Of a DNA stretch of 49,571 nucleotides, positions 16,326 through 25,441 are shown piece after piece. The first letter of the stretch is position 1. Each line of letters starts with the position of its first letter. The stretch covers positions 1 to 49,571 of the forward strand of contig JASJBE010000012.1 in NCBI GenBank assembly GCA_030066655.1. Reading direction: 5' to 3'. Made by a program: the position numbers and the translations under genes. Origin of the DNA: Woeseiaceae bacterium (lineage in GTDB: Bacteria > Pseudomonadota > Gammaproteobacteria > Steroidobacterales > Woeseiaceae). The notes below the pieces were generated by a model. That model worked only from the letters and a program-made list of their open reading frames with translations, had not been told where the DNA came from and searched no databases.

Positions 16326-17147
16326 ATGCCCAAAAACCTGTTGGTTGCCGGTCTTGCTGCGTTTTTCGCGCTGGGCGTGTTCGGCTTCTTTCTCGTGTCC
16401 CCTCGCGAGCAGCCAACCGGCTTCGACGCCGACGCGCCGCCCTCGGAACGATTGCTCGCTCTCGAGTCGGCACTCGACGAAGAACGCCGCTCCCGGCAGC
16501 TGCTCGAGGAAGAGCTATTCCGCCTGATCGACGAGGTAGAGCGGCTGCAGGGCTCCGTCGAGTCCGACGTCGATGACGACGGCGAGGCTGATGACGGAGA
16601 TGAAGACTGGCAGCAAACGGTGCAGGCTGCACAAGCGCAGAATCGCTTTGCTGGCCGCAGCAGTCGGGATCCGGAATCTCGGGCCGAGCAGCTTGTTGCC
16701 GGCGGCTTCAGTCCGGATCGCGCCGAGTCGATCGCGCGCCGCGAGGCGGAGTTGCGCATGGAGGCCATGCAGGCGCGCTTCGAAGCGCGGCAGTCTGGGG
16801 AGACGGTGAATTTCTTCGAGGCCCAGATGGGCGCAGACCAGACGCTCAGAGCGGAGCTTGGCGATACGGAGTACGAGAAATACCTCGAGGCTTCGAACCG
16901 CTCTACGTCCGTCGGAATCAGCAACGTGCTGGAATTCTCACCGGCGGCAAACGCCGGGCTGCAGCGCGGCGATCGCATCGTGCGCTACAACGGTGAGCGC
17001 GTCTTCAATTTGAGAGACCTGAATCGTCTACAGATGCAGGACAATGTAGGCGCGAATGTGGTCATCGATGTGGTACGGGACGGGTCGCCCCTGCAAGTCA
17101 CGGTACCCCGTGGGCCGCTCGGCGTGATGGCCGGAAGAGGGCGCTAA
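16326..17147 (+). CDS. Membrane-anchored PDZ-domain protein
   Basis: A 273-residue protein with one N-terminal membrane helix (LVAGLAAFFALGVFGFFLV), a charged coiled-coil-like segment (about 35-70, LLALESALDEERRSRQLLEE), an acidic linker and a C-terminal PDZ domain (about 195-270; SPAANAGLQRGDRIVRYNGERVF). No protease catalytic domain is present, so it is probably a periplasmic adaptor or scaffold. The start at 16326 has GGAG eight bases upstream; a GTG at 16308 is less likely. Neighbouring genes give no clear partner. Confidence 0.8.
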   Translation: MPKNLLVAGLAAFFALGVFGFFLVSPREQPTGFDADAPPSERLLALESALDEERRSRQLLEEELFRLIDEVERLQGSVESDVDDDGEADDGDEDWQQTVQAAQAQNRFAGRSSRDPESRAEQLVAGGFSPDRAESIARREAELRMEAMQARFEARQSGETVNFFEAQMGADQTLRAELGDTEYEKYLEASNRSTSVGISNVLEFSPAANAGLQRGDRIVRYNGERVFNLRDLNRLQMQDNVGANVVIDVVRDGSPLQVTVPRGPLGVMAGRGR

Positions 17148-17218
17148 AGGCCTGCAACACTGGATAAAAGTGCTGGGTCGCTTCAAAATGGTGCGCCTGT
17201 TACACACGTGCCTGTCCA

Positions 17219-17959
17219 TTGTCGATACTTCGATACACAGTTCCCAACGCCGTCACGTCGCTTAGCCTGTTGCTGGGCATCGCGTCGATCGTCACGAGCC
17301 AGCTCGGTGAGCTGGAGCAGGCGGCCTGGCTGATTGTCTGGTGCGGCCTGCTGGATACCGTCGATGGCGTTGCCGCCCGGCTGCTGAAGGCGGAGTCCAG
17401 TTTCGGCGCCGAGTTCGATTCGATGGCCGACCTCGTGTCCTTTGGTGTAGCGCCGTCAATGCTCGTGCTCAATGCGGGCTTGCAGATCGGCGGGGTCGAA
17501 CTTGGCAGCAAGCAGTTCACGCTGCTCGCGGTTGCCTGCGGCGTCTTCACGCTCGCGGGTGCAATGCGACTGGCCCGATTCAATCTGCCGACGACCAAAC
17601 CGCCTAAAGGCTGGTTCATTGGTGTGCCGATCACGGCCTGCGGTGGCGGCCTGTTGTCATCGCTGGTACTGGTGCTGATTTATCACGAGCAGCTGGCGCT
17701 GTCGCTGCCCCTGCATCTTTACCTGCCGATACTGATGTTCGTGCTCGCGATCCTGATGGTGTCGCGCCTGAGCTTCCCGAAAGCCGGGCTGCGCGACAAC
17801 ATGGCCTTCAACGTCTTCCAGGTCGTCAACATCGCGCTCATCTTCTACTGCGGCATCACGCGCACGTGGCCGGAGTACCTGTTCAGTATCGGTGTCCTGC
17901 TGCTGGTCGGCGGCATCATCGCCGGACGCTTTGTGAAAACGCAGGCTGCCGCGGCCTGA
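17219..17959 (+). CDS. pssA: CDP-diacylglycerol-serine O-phosphatidyltransferase (type II)
   Basis: A 246-residue membrane enzyme of the CDP-alcohol phosphatidyltransferase family. The catalytic signature DG-x2-AR-x8-G-x3-D-x3-D is intact (LDTVDGVAARLLKAESSFG, then AEFDSMAD). About seven to eight hydrophobic segments follow the N-terminal VPNAVTSLSLLLG typical of PssA/PcsA. It makes phosphatidylserine from CDP-diacylglycerol and serine; a related alcohol substrate cannot be fully excluded. The start is TTG at 17219, the only start in frame consistent with the family. Confidence 0.85.
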   Translation: MSILRYTVPNAVTSLSLLLGIASIVTSQLGELEQAAWLIVWCGLLDTVDGVAARLLKAESSFGAEFDSMADLVSFGVAPSMLVLNAGLQIGGVELGSKQFTLLAVACGVFTLAGAMRLARFNLPTTKPPKGWFIGVPITACGGGLLSSLVLVLIYHEQLALSLPLHLYLPILMFVLAILMVSRLSFPKAGLRDNMAFNVFQVVNIALIFYCGITRTWPEYLFSIGVLLLVGGIIAGRFVKTQAAAA

Positions 17960-18144
17960 CAGGCAGCGCGTCGCGCAGGTGAGCACCGACGCAGCAAGCG
18001 TTGATCGGCGCCCGGTCGTCGGGTCGCAGGCCGGTCCGCCAGCCCGGAGCATCGGGCGTTCAAAAAAGTGTCCGATGCTGTAACCCTTTTGTCGGCGCAG
18101 CGCTATAAGCGGGCATAACTCCCTAAAGTTCAAGGAACTCAGAC
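17960..18144. promoter_or_regulatory. Intergenic region with possible promoter of the sigma-factor operon
   Basis: The element CTGTAACC at 18078-18085 with TTGTCGG at 18089-18095 precedes the secreted-protein/ECF-sigma operon. GTAAC is a form seen in -35 elements of some ECF sigma factors, so it may be an autoregulated promoter; it also resembles a weak Pho box. Evidence does not decide between them. Confidence 0.35.
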
Positions 18145-19041
18145 ATGAAATATTTGAAGCTGTTGGTCGCATTGACGTTGCTGCCCGTTGCAGCCGTGGC
18201 CGACATCAATATCCAGGGCGTCGGTGGCGTATCCAACTGGTACTTCCAGGCCGACTTCGAAAAAATGCGAAACACCGAGGCCGGAAAGCCGCTGTACGCG
18301 TGGATGCAGGAAGAGGTCTTCGATGAGCTCAACAGGGAATCCGGCATCGAGCTCGATAAGGATCTCGAGCAGCTGATCGCCCAGTCTGACGGCAACGATG
18401 GTGTCATCGTCGTCATGAACGGCACCGTCCGCCAGGAAACCCGCGACCAGATCATGGCGATCGCGGCCATTCAGAACATCGACCTGGCGCCCAGGAAGGC
18501 CGGCCGCAAGCAGTACTTTTTCATCGAGGGCGACCCCGATTCGAACCAGGGTGACGAGAACCCGTTCGAAGACGGCGCCTTCCTGTCCTTCGACGTCAAG
18601 GACAAGGTCATCCTGACGTCGTCCGAGTCGCAGATGAAATCGCTGCTCGACAACGGCGGCAAGCTGAAAAAGAGGAACTCGCGCGCGATGATCATGTTCA
18701 GCGCTGAGAACACGCTGATGGAAGCCGGTATCGAGACCAAGCCCGACGCGAGCGAGGACTGGGATTCGAACATCATGAAGAACACCGAGGAAGCCGCGTT
18801 GCTGATCGCGGATGCGAAGGGCAAGCTGGGCGTTGAGGCACAGCTCGTATCCAAGGAGCCCGAGATGGCCGAGTCGCTGGCCAGCATTGTGCGCGGACTG
18901 ATCAGCCTGCAGGTGTTCAATGAGGAGCTCGATCCCGAACTTGCAACCCTGCTGAAAGAGACGCGTGTCGACGTCAAGGACCGCGTGCTGTCGATCAGCA
19001 TCGCGCTCGATCCCAATGTCGTCGTTGATTCGCTGAACTAG
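18145..19041 (+). CDS. Secreted protein of unknown function, upstream of ECF sigma gene
   Basis: A 298-residue protein with a signal peptide (MKYLKLLVALTLLPVAAVAD). The mature part is acidic and soluble-looking, with alternating helix and strand predicted by eye and no cysteine. I do not recognise a family. It lies 17 bases before an ECF sigma gene and probably shares its transcript, so it could be a periplasmic target or sensor of that stress pathway. An in-frame Shine-Dalgarno-like AAGGAAC precedes the ATG. Confidence 0.8.
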   Translation: MKYLKLLVALTLLPVAAVADINIQGVGGVSNWYFQADFEKMRNTEAGKPLYAWMQEEVFDELNRESGIELDKDLEQLIAQSDGNDGVIVVMNGTVRQETRDQIMAIAAIQNIDLAPRKAGRKQYFFIEGDPDSNQGDENPFEDGAFLSFDVKDKVILTSSESQMKSLLDNGGKLKKRNSRAMIMFSAENTLMEAGIETKPDASEDWDSNIMKNTEEAALLIADAKGKLGVEAQLVSKEPEMAESLASIVRGLISLQVFNEELDPELATLLKETRVDVKDRVLSISIALDPNVVVDSLN

Positions 19042-19058
19042 CTGATCTGAGGACGCCG

Positions 19059-19601
19059 GTGTCTACCGACCTGGAACTCATCGAGGCCGCCAAGGACGGT
19101 TCCGTGGACGCGTTCACGGAACTCGTTCATGCCTATCGCGAGCGGTTGCTTCGCTTCCTGGTCACTCGCTGCGCCAGTTTCGCAGACGCAGAAGACGCAC
19201 TGCAGGATACGTTCATCAATGCGTATCGCTACCTGCACTCTTACGACCCCCAATGGCGATTCAGCACCTGGCTGTACCGGATCGCCATTCGCAATGCCGC
19301 AAGGCACAACCGTGGCAATGTCACCGAGCTGGGTGACATTGCGGACAGCGAGGGTGACCCGCTGTCGACATGCATCAAGGACTCGGAGCGGACCAACCTG
19401 TGGAGCGCCGCGAGGCGCGTCCTGTCCGACGAGGTGTATACGGCGATGTGGCTCCGGTATGCCGAAGACATGTCGGTCAACGACATCTCCGGCGCGCTGG
19501 ATCGCACCTCGTCATGGACCAAGGTCAATCTGATGCGCGGGCGCCAGGCGCTCGAGGCAGAGATGAACCGCGACGATTCCCGGAGCAAAGCTTATGGATA
19601 A
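19059..19601 (+). CDS. ECF RNA polymerase sigma factor
   Basis: A 180-residue sigma-70-family factor of the extracytoplasmic type, with region 2 (DAFTELVHAYRERLLRFL, then DAEDALQDTFINAYRYL and FSTWLYRIAIRNAARH) and region 4 (AMWLRYAEDMSVNDISGAL, KVNLMRGRQAL). The start is GTG with GAGGACG upstream. It overlaps the next gene by eight bases, the usual sigma/anti-sigma coupling. The signal and regulon are unknown; the upstream secreted protein and possibly the downstream deoB gene may be transcribed with it. Confidence 0.93.
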   Translation: MSTDLELIEAAKDGSVDAFTELVHAYRERLLRFLVTRCASFADAEDALQDTFINAYRYLHSYDPQWRFSTWLYRIAIRNAARHNRGNVTELGDIADSEGDPLSTCIKDSERTNLWSAARRVLSDEVYTAMWLRYAEDMSVNDISGALDRTSSWTKVNLMRGRQALEAEMNRDDSRSKAYG

Positions 19602-20004
19602 ACTCGCCGACAGACTGCGCAAAGACGCAGCTGACATTCACGTAGAAGTATCGCCCGAACTCGACAATCGAATCCGGGCGTCGCTAGCCGGTGTAACGCC
19701 GGAGGCTCCTCGAGATGAGCGGCCGCGCCATCCGCCTTGGTTCTGGTGGGCCAGCAGCCTGACCGGGCTTGCCGCCGCGGTAGCGATCATCGCGATCATC
19801 AATACCGGTGGTCCGACGACTCCGTCGTCGATGCCGGTCGCCGCAACTCAAACTGACTATGCCCTGCCGGAACTGCCCGCGCTGCCGCTCAAGGCCGAGC
19901 AAGCGATGAGCATCAGTCCGCTGGAACAGGAACTCAGCGACATCCAGTCCGACCTGGAAAAGGCACGGCAGGCCGTCAGCGAGGACGTTCGCCAGATCTT
20001 CTGA
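19594..20004 (+). CDS. Putative anti-sigma factor, single-pass membrane protein
   Basis: A 136-residue protein with a short cytosolic N-terminus (DKLADRLRKDAADIHVEV), one membrane helix (about residues 50-69, WWASSLTGLAAAVAIIAII) and a periplasmic tail with a coiled-coil-like end (EQELSDIQSDLEKARQAV). Overlap with the ECF gene and this topology suggest an anti-sigma factor. No zinc-binding HxxxCxxC motif is present, so it would be a non-ZAS type. Confidence 0.65.
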   Translation: MDKLADRLRKDAADIHVEVSPELDNRIRASLAGVTPEAPRDERPRHPPWFWWASSLTGLAAAVAIIAIINTGGPTTPSSMPVAATQTDYALPELPALPLKAEQAMSISPLEQELSDIQSDLEKARQAVSEDVRQIF

Positions 20005-20087
20005 CCGCCTTGATGTTGCCGGCGTAGTCCCAATCTCCCATCGACGTTAGAATGAGCGGCGATCAGGCTGGACGATCAAGGACTACT

Positions 20088-21293
20088 ATGGGCAGGGCAA
20101 TCATTCTCGTCATGGATTCATTCGGCATCGGCGCAACCGCCGACGCCGAGCGCTTCGGTGACGAAGGCGCCAACACGCTGGGCAGCATCGCCCGCGAGCG
20201 GGCCGCGTCCGATGCGGGCCCGCTGAAGCTGCCGAACCTGGCGCGCCTGGGTCTGTTCAACGCGTCCAAAGAAAGCAGTGGTGCATTCCCGGCGGGCGTC
20301 GACACCGATATGGACGTGATCGGCACCTACGGATTCGCCGAAGAACTCTCCAGCGGTAAGGACACGCCGAGCGGGCACTGGGAGATTGCCGGTGTGCCTG
20401 TCCTGTTCGACTGGGGCTATTTCGACAATCGCGAACAGAGTTTCCCGCAAGCCCTGCTGGACGAGCTGATTGAGCGCGCGGGCCTGCCGGGCGTTCTCGG
20501 CAATTGTCACTCGTCGGGCACGACGATCGTCGCCGAGCTCGGCGAAGAACACATGCGGACCGGCAAGCCCATCGTCTACACGTCAGCCGACAGCGTCTTC
20601 CAGGTGGCGGCGCACGAGGAAACATTCGGGCTCGACAGGCTCTACGAACTCTGTGACATCGCGAGAGAGCTCGTCGATGAGTACAAAATCGGGCGGGTTA
20701 TCGCGCGTCCCTTCGTCGGTAACGACGCCGCGAGTTTCGTCCGTACCGGCAACCGTCGCGACCTGACGACTCCGCCGCACGCACCGACCGTGCTCGACAA
20801 GCTGGTCGAGGCCGGCGGCGACGTCATCAGTATCGGCAAGATCGCCGACATCTATGCGCACCAGGGCATCACGAAAAAGATCAAGGCCAGCGGCAACGCG
20901 GCATTGTTCGATGCGACGCTCGAGGTGCTGGAGTCTGCCGAGGATCGCTCGATCGTCTTCACGAACTTTGTCGACTTCGACATGCTGTACGGCCATCGAC
21001 GGGATGTCAGCGGCTACGCCGATGCACTGGAATACTTCGACCACCGACTGCCCGAGCTGATCGACGCCATGCGCGACGACGACATCCTGTTCATTACGGC
21101 TGACCATGGCTGTGACCCGACCTGGGAAGGCTCCGATCACACGCGCGAGCACATCCCCGTCATAGCTTACGGCGCGGGGCTGAACCCCGGCTCCATCGGC
21201 AAGCGCGAGACCTTCGCCGACATCGGCCAGACGATAGCGACTTTCTTCAAGCTTCCGCCGATGGACTATGGCACGTCTTTCCTGACCCGGTAG
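20088..21293 (+). CDS. deoB: Phosphopentomutase
   Basis: A 401-residue enzyme of the alkaline-phosphatase superfamily that interconverts (deoxy)ribose 1-phosphate and 5-phosphate. Metal-site blocks are visible: [15 protein letters not shown] at the N-terminus, [11 protein letters not shown] around residue 90 with the catalytic Thr, [14 protein letters not shown] block ([18 protein letters not shown]), and [17 protein letters not shown] near 340. Length fits DeoB. The start at 20088 is chosen over an earlier ATG at 20052 that has no family support. It links the deoA and deoD products to deoC, all encoded in this window. Confidence 0.97.
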   Translation: MGRAIILVMDSFGIGATADAERFGDEGANTLGSIARERAASDAGPLKLPNLARLGLFNASKESSGAFPAGVDTDMDVIGTYGFAEELSSGKDTPSGHWEIAGVPVLFDWGYFDNREQSFPQALLDELIERAGLPGVLGNCHSSGTTIVAELGEEHMRTGKPIVYTSADSVFQVAAHEETFGLDRLYELCDIARELVDEYKIGRVIARPFVGNDAASFVRTGNRRDLTTPPHAPTVLDKLVEAGGDVISIGKIADIYAHQGITKKIKASGNAALFDATLEVLESAEDRSIVFTNFVDFDMLYGHRRDVSGYADALEYFDHRLPELIDAMRDDDILFITADHGCDPTWEGSDHTREHIPVIAYGAGLNPGSIGKRETFADIGQTIATFFKLPPMDYGTSFLTR

Positions 21294-21352
21294 CCGAGCA
21301 TCCGCTTGTTTCTGCCTGGCGGTCGTGGCAACGAATTCGACAGGGGATACCG

Positions 21353-21601
21353 ATGCTGGAACTAAGACCGAACTGCGAGTGTTGCGATAAAGACCTGCCG
21401 CCCGATGCACCGGATGCGGTGATTTGCACTTTTGAGTGCACCTTCTGCAACGCCTGTGCCGAAGACAAACTGGATGGCGTCTGCCCGAACTGCGGCGGCA
21501 ACTTCGTTGCGCGACCCATTCGCCCGGTTGACGCACTGCAGCGATTCCCAGCCTCAGCAAAACGAGTGTTCAAACCCTCGGGTTGCGCGTCCGCGTCTTA
21601 G
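21353..21601 (+). CDS. DUF1272 small zinc-ribbon-like protein
   Basis: An 82-residue protein beginning MLELRPNCECCDKDLPP and carrying seven cysteines in CxxC-like pairs (CECC, CTFCNAC, CPNCGG). This is the DUF1272 pattern, whose members probably bind zinc. Function is unknown. The start follows AGGGGAT. Confidence 0.88.
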   Translation: MLELRPNCECCDKDLPPDAPDAVICTFECTFCNACAEDKLDGVCPNCGGNFVARPIRPVDALQRFPASAKRVFKPSGCASAS

Positions 21602-21708
21602 TTCGACCGTTTTAGAAGAACAGCCGCTGGCGTGTGGCACGCTCCGTGAACTTCGCTGAAGGTGGGGTGTCTCACCGGGCACGTGCCGGGGAAACCAGGG
21701 GGTATCAC

Positions 21709-22188
21709 ATGCGCCGATGCACACTAGTAGCGTTGCTCTCAATCACGACATTGACCACCAGCGGCTGCGTCACTATCCAAACAGCCGACAGTGACATCGC
21801 GACACTGAAGGCGATGCATGAAAACGTCCTCGAGTTTCACCGTCAGGGCAAGCTGGAAGCCTGGTTGGCTCAGGAGGCCGACGTTGTCGTCTCCGCCAAT
21901 CGAGGCCAGGTCTCATTTTCGAGCGCCGATGAACGGCGCGCAAGGCGCGAGCCTTACTTAAGCTCAACGACCTTTGACGTGTACCGCGATCTCCGCGAAC
22001 CGGTTGTCAAAGTGTCTGACGACGGGACGCTGGGTTGGGTCATCGCCGAAGTCGAGATGAAAGGATCTTCCCTCTCCGAAAGCGGAGAGCGCGTAGCTTT
22101 CGAGGCAGTCTGGGCGTGGATTGAACTCTACGAAAAACAGGGTGGCGCCTGGAAAGCCGTCGGAAACGTATCGAATCGCCGCCCGTGA
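21709..22188 (+). CDS. Lipoprotein with NTF2/SnoaL-like (DUF4440-type) domain
   Basis: A 159-residue lipoprotein: lipobox TTSGC (Cys near residue 18), then a small alpha+beta domain like DUF4440/NTF2 proteins (ATLKAMHENVLEFHRQGKLE, GWVIAEVEMKG, WAWIELYEKQGGAWKAVGN). The family covers isomerase-like and binding proteins, so no reaction is assigned. The start at 21709 has AGGGGGT seven bases upstream; upstream in-frame codons lack a signal peptide. Confidence 0.75.
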   Translation: MRRCTLVALLSITTLTTSGCVTIQTADSDIATLKAMHENVLEFHRQGKLEAWLAQEADVVVSANRGQVSFSSADERRARREPYLSSTTFDVYRDLREPVVKVSDDGTLGWVIAEVEMKGSSLSESGERVAFEAVWAWIELYEKQGGAWKAVGNVSNRRP

Positions 22189-22196
22189 ACTGACTG

Positions 22197-22655
22197 CTAT
22201 CCCCGCCAGGTTGGCGGCACACGAACTGAGATGACTTCGCCTTCCGCGACCTGGATCTCGTCGGAGAACACGCGGCAGGTAAGCAGTGCCTTCCTGTCGT
22301 CGATCTCGTCGACGGTCGCAATCAGTTCGATCGCCTTGTCGATCGGCGTTGGCTTCAGGTAATTGACCGTCAAGCGACCGGTGACGCACCAGACGGGCTC
22401 GCCCTCTCCGATTTCCCGGCCGTCCCGATCGTAGTGGGCAGCGATCGACGTGCCGACGCAGTGGCAGTCGATCAGGCTCGCTATCGTGCCGCCGTAGACG
22501 TACTGCGTCGGTCCGGCGCATTGTTCCGGTCTCGGCACGTAGGTGCAGTTGGATGTCGCGCCGTCCCAGTAGCTCTTGATCTGCATGCCTTTCGGATTGT
22601 CCGGGCCGCAGCCATAGCAGTGGTTGTGCTCCAGCTGGTCCTGGATGGCTTTCAC
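22197..22655 (-). CDS. PaaI-type hotdog-fold thioesterase
   Basis: A 152-residue hotdog-fold protein. It has the N-terminal HNHCYGCGPDNPKGM block, the YGGTIASLIDCHCVGT helix that carries the active-site region, and the strand LTVNYLKPTPIDKAIEL, all as in acyl-CoA thioesterases of the PaaI/THEM4 class. The start is GTG at 22655, overlapping the upstream gene's stop by four bases (GTGA). It is the last gene of a three-gene set with the membrane protein and aminohydrolase. The acyl-CoA substrate is not identifiable. Confidence 0.87.
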   Translation of the reverse strand: MKAIQDQLEHNHCYGCGPDNPKGMQIKSYWDGATSNCTYVPRPEQCAGPTQYVYGGTIASLIDCHCVGTSIAAHYDRDGREIGEGEPVWCVTGRLTVNYLKPTPIDKAIELIATVDEIDDRKALLTCRVFSDEIQVAEGEVISVRVPPTWRG

Positions 22656-23068
22656 TGTTTCGAGCGATCCAGCAGGGCAATGGCGGCATACGTGGCGAGC
22701 AGGATGGCGGCCGGTCCTGCAATGTTGAACCACACCGGATGCGGAATGATGAACAGATTGGTGATCGCGCCCGCCAGAACGAGGCCGCCGATGATGACGC
22801 CAAAGTACAGCGGCTTCAGCGTTCCGGTTTTCGTCGCGACCAGCGTGCCGCCGAAAGCGCCGACCATCCAGGCAAAGCCGACGAACAACAGTGCGCCGAC
22901 AGGTTGCGTCGCCATGTACGCTCTTACCTGAGCAGGGTCGCCGAAGTCGACGTTGATGTCGGTGGGTGGTGGATAGACCTGGTGGCCTAGCTGCTGGACG
23001 AGCATGATGGCTACGACAAACGTGGCGATACCGGCAATGACGGCGAAGATGTTTCTCAGCATGCTCAT
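22652..23068 (-). CDS. Small integral membrane protein
   Basis: A 138-residue protein with four likely membrane helices (IFAVIAGIATFVVAIMLV; PVGALLFVGFAWMVGAFGG; YFGVIIGGLVLAGAI; IAGPAAILLATYAAIALL). It resembles small conserved membrane proteins of unknown function. It is coupled by 4-bp overlaps on both sides (ATGA with the aminohydrolase, GTGA with the thioesterase). Confidence 0.78.
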   Translation of the reverse strand: MSMLRNIFAVIAGIATFVVAIMLVQQLGHQVYPPPTDINVDFGDPAQVRAYMATQPVGALLFVGFAWMVGAFGGTLVATKTGTLKPLYFGVIIGGLVLAGAITNLFIIPHPVWFNIAGPAAILLATYAAIALLDRSKQ

Positions 23069-24477
23069 CGTGCGTTGTTCCTCTCATCCAGAGCGTTCTT
23101 GATGCGGGCTCCAAAGGCGCGCGCTTCTTTTTCTACACGTTCGGTATCGACGCTAAGGATAGTGCCATCTTTCATCAGCACGCGCCCGTCGACGATGACC
23201 GTCTCGACGTCCTGTTCATCGGTGACGTAAACGAGGTGCGAGATGACGTCGAAGGTCGGTACATGGTGCACGTCGTCGAAACCCACCTGGATGAGATCGG
23301 CGCGCTTGCCAACCTCCAGTGAACCGATCACGTCGCCAAGACCGATGGCCCTTGCTCCACCGATCGTCGCCATGCGCAACACGTCAGCTGCCGGCAGCAC
23401 CTCGGGGTCCATCGAATCGACCTTCTGCAGCAGCGCGGCGAGGCGCATCTCTTCCCACATGTCGAGATCGTTGTTACTCGCCGTGCCGTCCGTGCCTAAG
23501 CCTAAGCGAACACCGGCCGCCAGCATCTTCGCGACGGGTGAGACACCCGATGCGAGCTTCATGTTCGACGTCGGGTTGTGGATGACACCGACCTCCTTCT
23601 CCACGAGGATCGGAATCTCTTTCTCTGTCGGCCAGACGACGTGCGCGGCGATCGTCGGTCCGTCGAGGAAGCCCACGTCATTGAGCATCTCGATGCTGGT
23701 CTTGCCGTAGTTGTCTTTCGAATACTGCAGCTCAAACGGCGACTCGGATACGTGGATGCTGATAGGCGCGTCGAACGGGCGCGCCGCATCCCGCGTTGCC
23801 GCCAGCTGCTCGCCATTGAGCGTGTAGTTCGCGTGCGGCCCGAAGATCGGCGTGATCCGGTCGTTCTGGCCCTGCCAGCGCTCGATGAAAGCGATGCCCT
23901 TCTGCAGCGAGTCCGCGGCATTCTCGGCATCGGGACTGCGCTGGTCGATGACCGTTGTCGATATCATTGCGCGCAGCCCGCAGGCATCGACGACCTCGGC
24001 GATCGTGTCCGGGTAGTAATACATGTCTACAAAGGTCGTCGTTCCGCCGCGGATCATCTCCCAGCAGGCGAGCTCGGTGCCCACGCGCACGAATTCGCTG
24101 TCGACGAACCGGACCTCGGCCGGGAAGATGTAGTTGTTCAGCCAGTCCATCAGCGCGAGGTCGTCGGCGACGCCCCTGAGCAGCGTCATGGCCGCATGCG
24201 TGTGCCCGTTAACGAGGCCGGGCATCAGCACCCGACCGTCTCCGTCGAGGACCTGGTCGGCCTCATAGTCGGACTCGATGGCATCGGCAGGGCCTATCGC
24301 GATGATCAAGCCATCACGGATGACGACGGCGCCGTTGTCGATAATGGAGAGGTCGGCATCCATGGTCACGACGTGGTCTGCCTTGACGATCATGTCTGCG
24401 TTGTCGGCGCCGGCCGGACCGGCGGCGAAAAGGCCTGCGAGGCAAAGCGCCAGAAAGCGCTGTATTATTCCTGTCAT
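23065..24477 (-). CDS. Exported MtaD/adenosine-deaminase-like aminohydrolase
   Basis: A 470-residue amidohydrolase-superfamily enzyme most like the MTA/SAH deaminase (MtaD) and related nucleoside/guanine deaminases. Metal-site blocks are present: PGLVNGHTHAAMTLLRG, the second site GPHANYTLN, ISIHVSESPFE, AAHVVWPT and LGTDGTASNNDLDMWEE. Unusually, it starts with a signal peptide (MTGIIQRFLALCLAGLFAAGPAGAD), so deamination would take place in the periplasm. The start at 24477 is set by that peptide. Being next to nucleoside genes, it may deaminate imported-size purine nucleosides before uptake (inference). The substrate could also be another aminopurine compound. Confidence 0.85.
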   Translation of the reverse strand: MTGIIQRFLALCLAGLFAAGPAGADNADMIVKADHVVTMDADLSIIDNGAVVIRDGLIIAIGPADAIESDYEADQVLDGDGRVLMPGLVNGHTHAAMTLLRGVADDLALMDWLNNYIFPAEVRFVDSEFVRVGTELACWEMIRGGTTTFVDMYYYPDTIAEVVDACGLRAMISTTVIDQRSPDAENAADSLQKGIAFIERWQGQNDRITPIFGPHANYTLNGEQLAATRDAARPFDAPISIHVSESPFELQYSKDNYGKTSIEMLNDVGFLDGPTIAAHVVWPTEKEIPILVEKEVGVIHNPTSNMKLASGVSPVAKMLAAGVRLGLGTDGTASNNDLDMWEEMRLAALLQKVDSMDPEVLPAADVLRMATIGGARAIGLGDVIGSLEVGKRADLIQVGFDDVHHVPTFDVISHLVYVTDEQDVETVIVDGRVLMKDGTILSVDTERVEKEARAFGARIKNALDERNNAR

Positions 24478-24551
24478 TCGAATTCCTTTTCGGCGCGATT
24501 GTATCACCTGTGACCAATGCCGTAAGAAATAGCGACGCCGAGACTAAAGCC

Positions 24552-25439
24552 ATGCGAATCAATATATTGCCCGAGTTCGATGCGCCTGAGGGCGGTCAGC
24601 TGACCGACGACATGCTGGAGGCCTTCGACGAAGCCGGTGTGATCATCCTGAAAGGCTGGGCGTCGGGAGAGGCCTGCGACCGCCTGCGCGCGCGTGCAGC
24701 GGAGTTGGTCGATGCCTTCGACCCGAGCGCGGTTCGACACGTGTTCTCGACGCTGACGCAGGAGCAGATCGACGACAGCTACTTCAACGAGTCGGGCGAC
24801 AAAATTCGCTTTTTCCTCGAGGACGACGCGTTCGGCGAGGACGGCAAGCTCAGGGGCTCGAAAGAGGACAGCCTCAACAAAATGGGCCACGCCATGCACG
24901 ACCTCGACCCGGTCTTCGACGCGTTCTCACACACCGACGAGCTGGCCGAGGCAGCCCGCCGTCTCGGTCTCGACGATCCGGGTGTCATTCAGTCGATGTA
25001 TATCTTCAAGCCGCCGCGTATCGGCGGTGAGGTGATCTGCCACCAGGACTCGACGTTCATCTACACGGAGCCGGAGACCTGCATCGGTTTCTGGTTCGCC
25101 CTCGAAGATGCGACGCTCGAGAACGGCTGCATGCACTTCATTCCCGGCCTGCACAAGGAGCCGCTGCGACAACGGCACTACCGACAGGACGACGGCAACT
25201 TCAGGACCGTCACGCTGGTCGACGAACCGTGGCCCGAAGAGCAAAAGGTGCCGGCACCGGCATCGAAAGGCGACCTCGTGATCTTCAACGGCAGGACGCC
25301 GCACCTGTCGAGCGCGAACCACTCCGACAAGTCACGGCACGCCTACACGCTGCACGCGATCGATCGAAGCGCTCACTATCCGGCCGAGAACTGGCTGCAT
25401 CGAAGCGTCGATATGCCGCTGCGCGGTTTCGCCCCCTAG
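24552..25439 (+). CDS. Phytanoyl-CoA dioxygenase (PhyH) family oxygenase
   Basis: A 295-residue Fe(II)/2-oxoglutarate oxygenase-type protein. The iron ligands are plausible at VICHQDSTFIYTEP (His-x-Asp) and the distal His in PHLSSANHSDKSRHAYTLH; the arginine for 2-oxoglutarate is likely in that last block. It includes LENGCMHFIPGLHKEPL, typical of eukaryote-like PHYHD1 proteins. The start could be GTG at 24510 or ATG at 24552; the latter keeps the family N-terminus. It ends two bases before deoA, so the two are probably co-transcribed, an unusual partner for a nucleoside gene. Confidence 0.85.
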   Translation: MRINILPEFDAPEGGQLTDDMLEAFDEAGVIILKGWASGEACDRLRARAAELVDAFDPSAVRHVFSTLTQEQIDDSYFNESGDKIRFFLEDDAFGEDGKLRGSKEDSLNKMGHAMHDLDPVFDAFSHTDELAEAARRLGLDDPGVIQSMYIFKPPRIGGEVICHQDSTFIYTEPETCIGFWFALEDATLENGCMHFIPGLHKEPLRQRHYRQDDGNFRTVTLVDEPWPEEQKVPAPASKGDLVIFNGRTPHLSSANHSDKSRHAYTLHAIDRSAHYPAENWLHRSVDMPLRGFAP

Positions 25440-25441
25440 TC

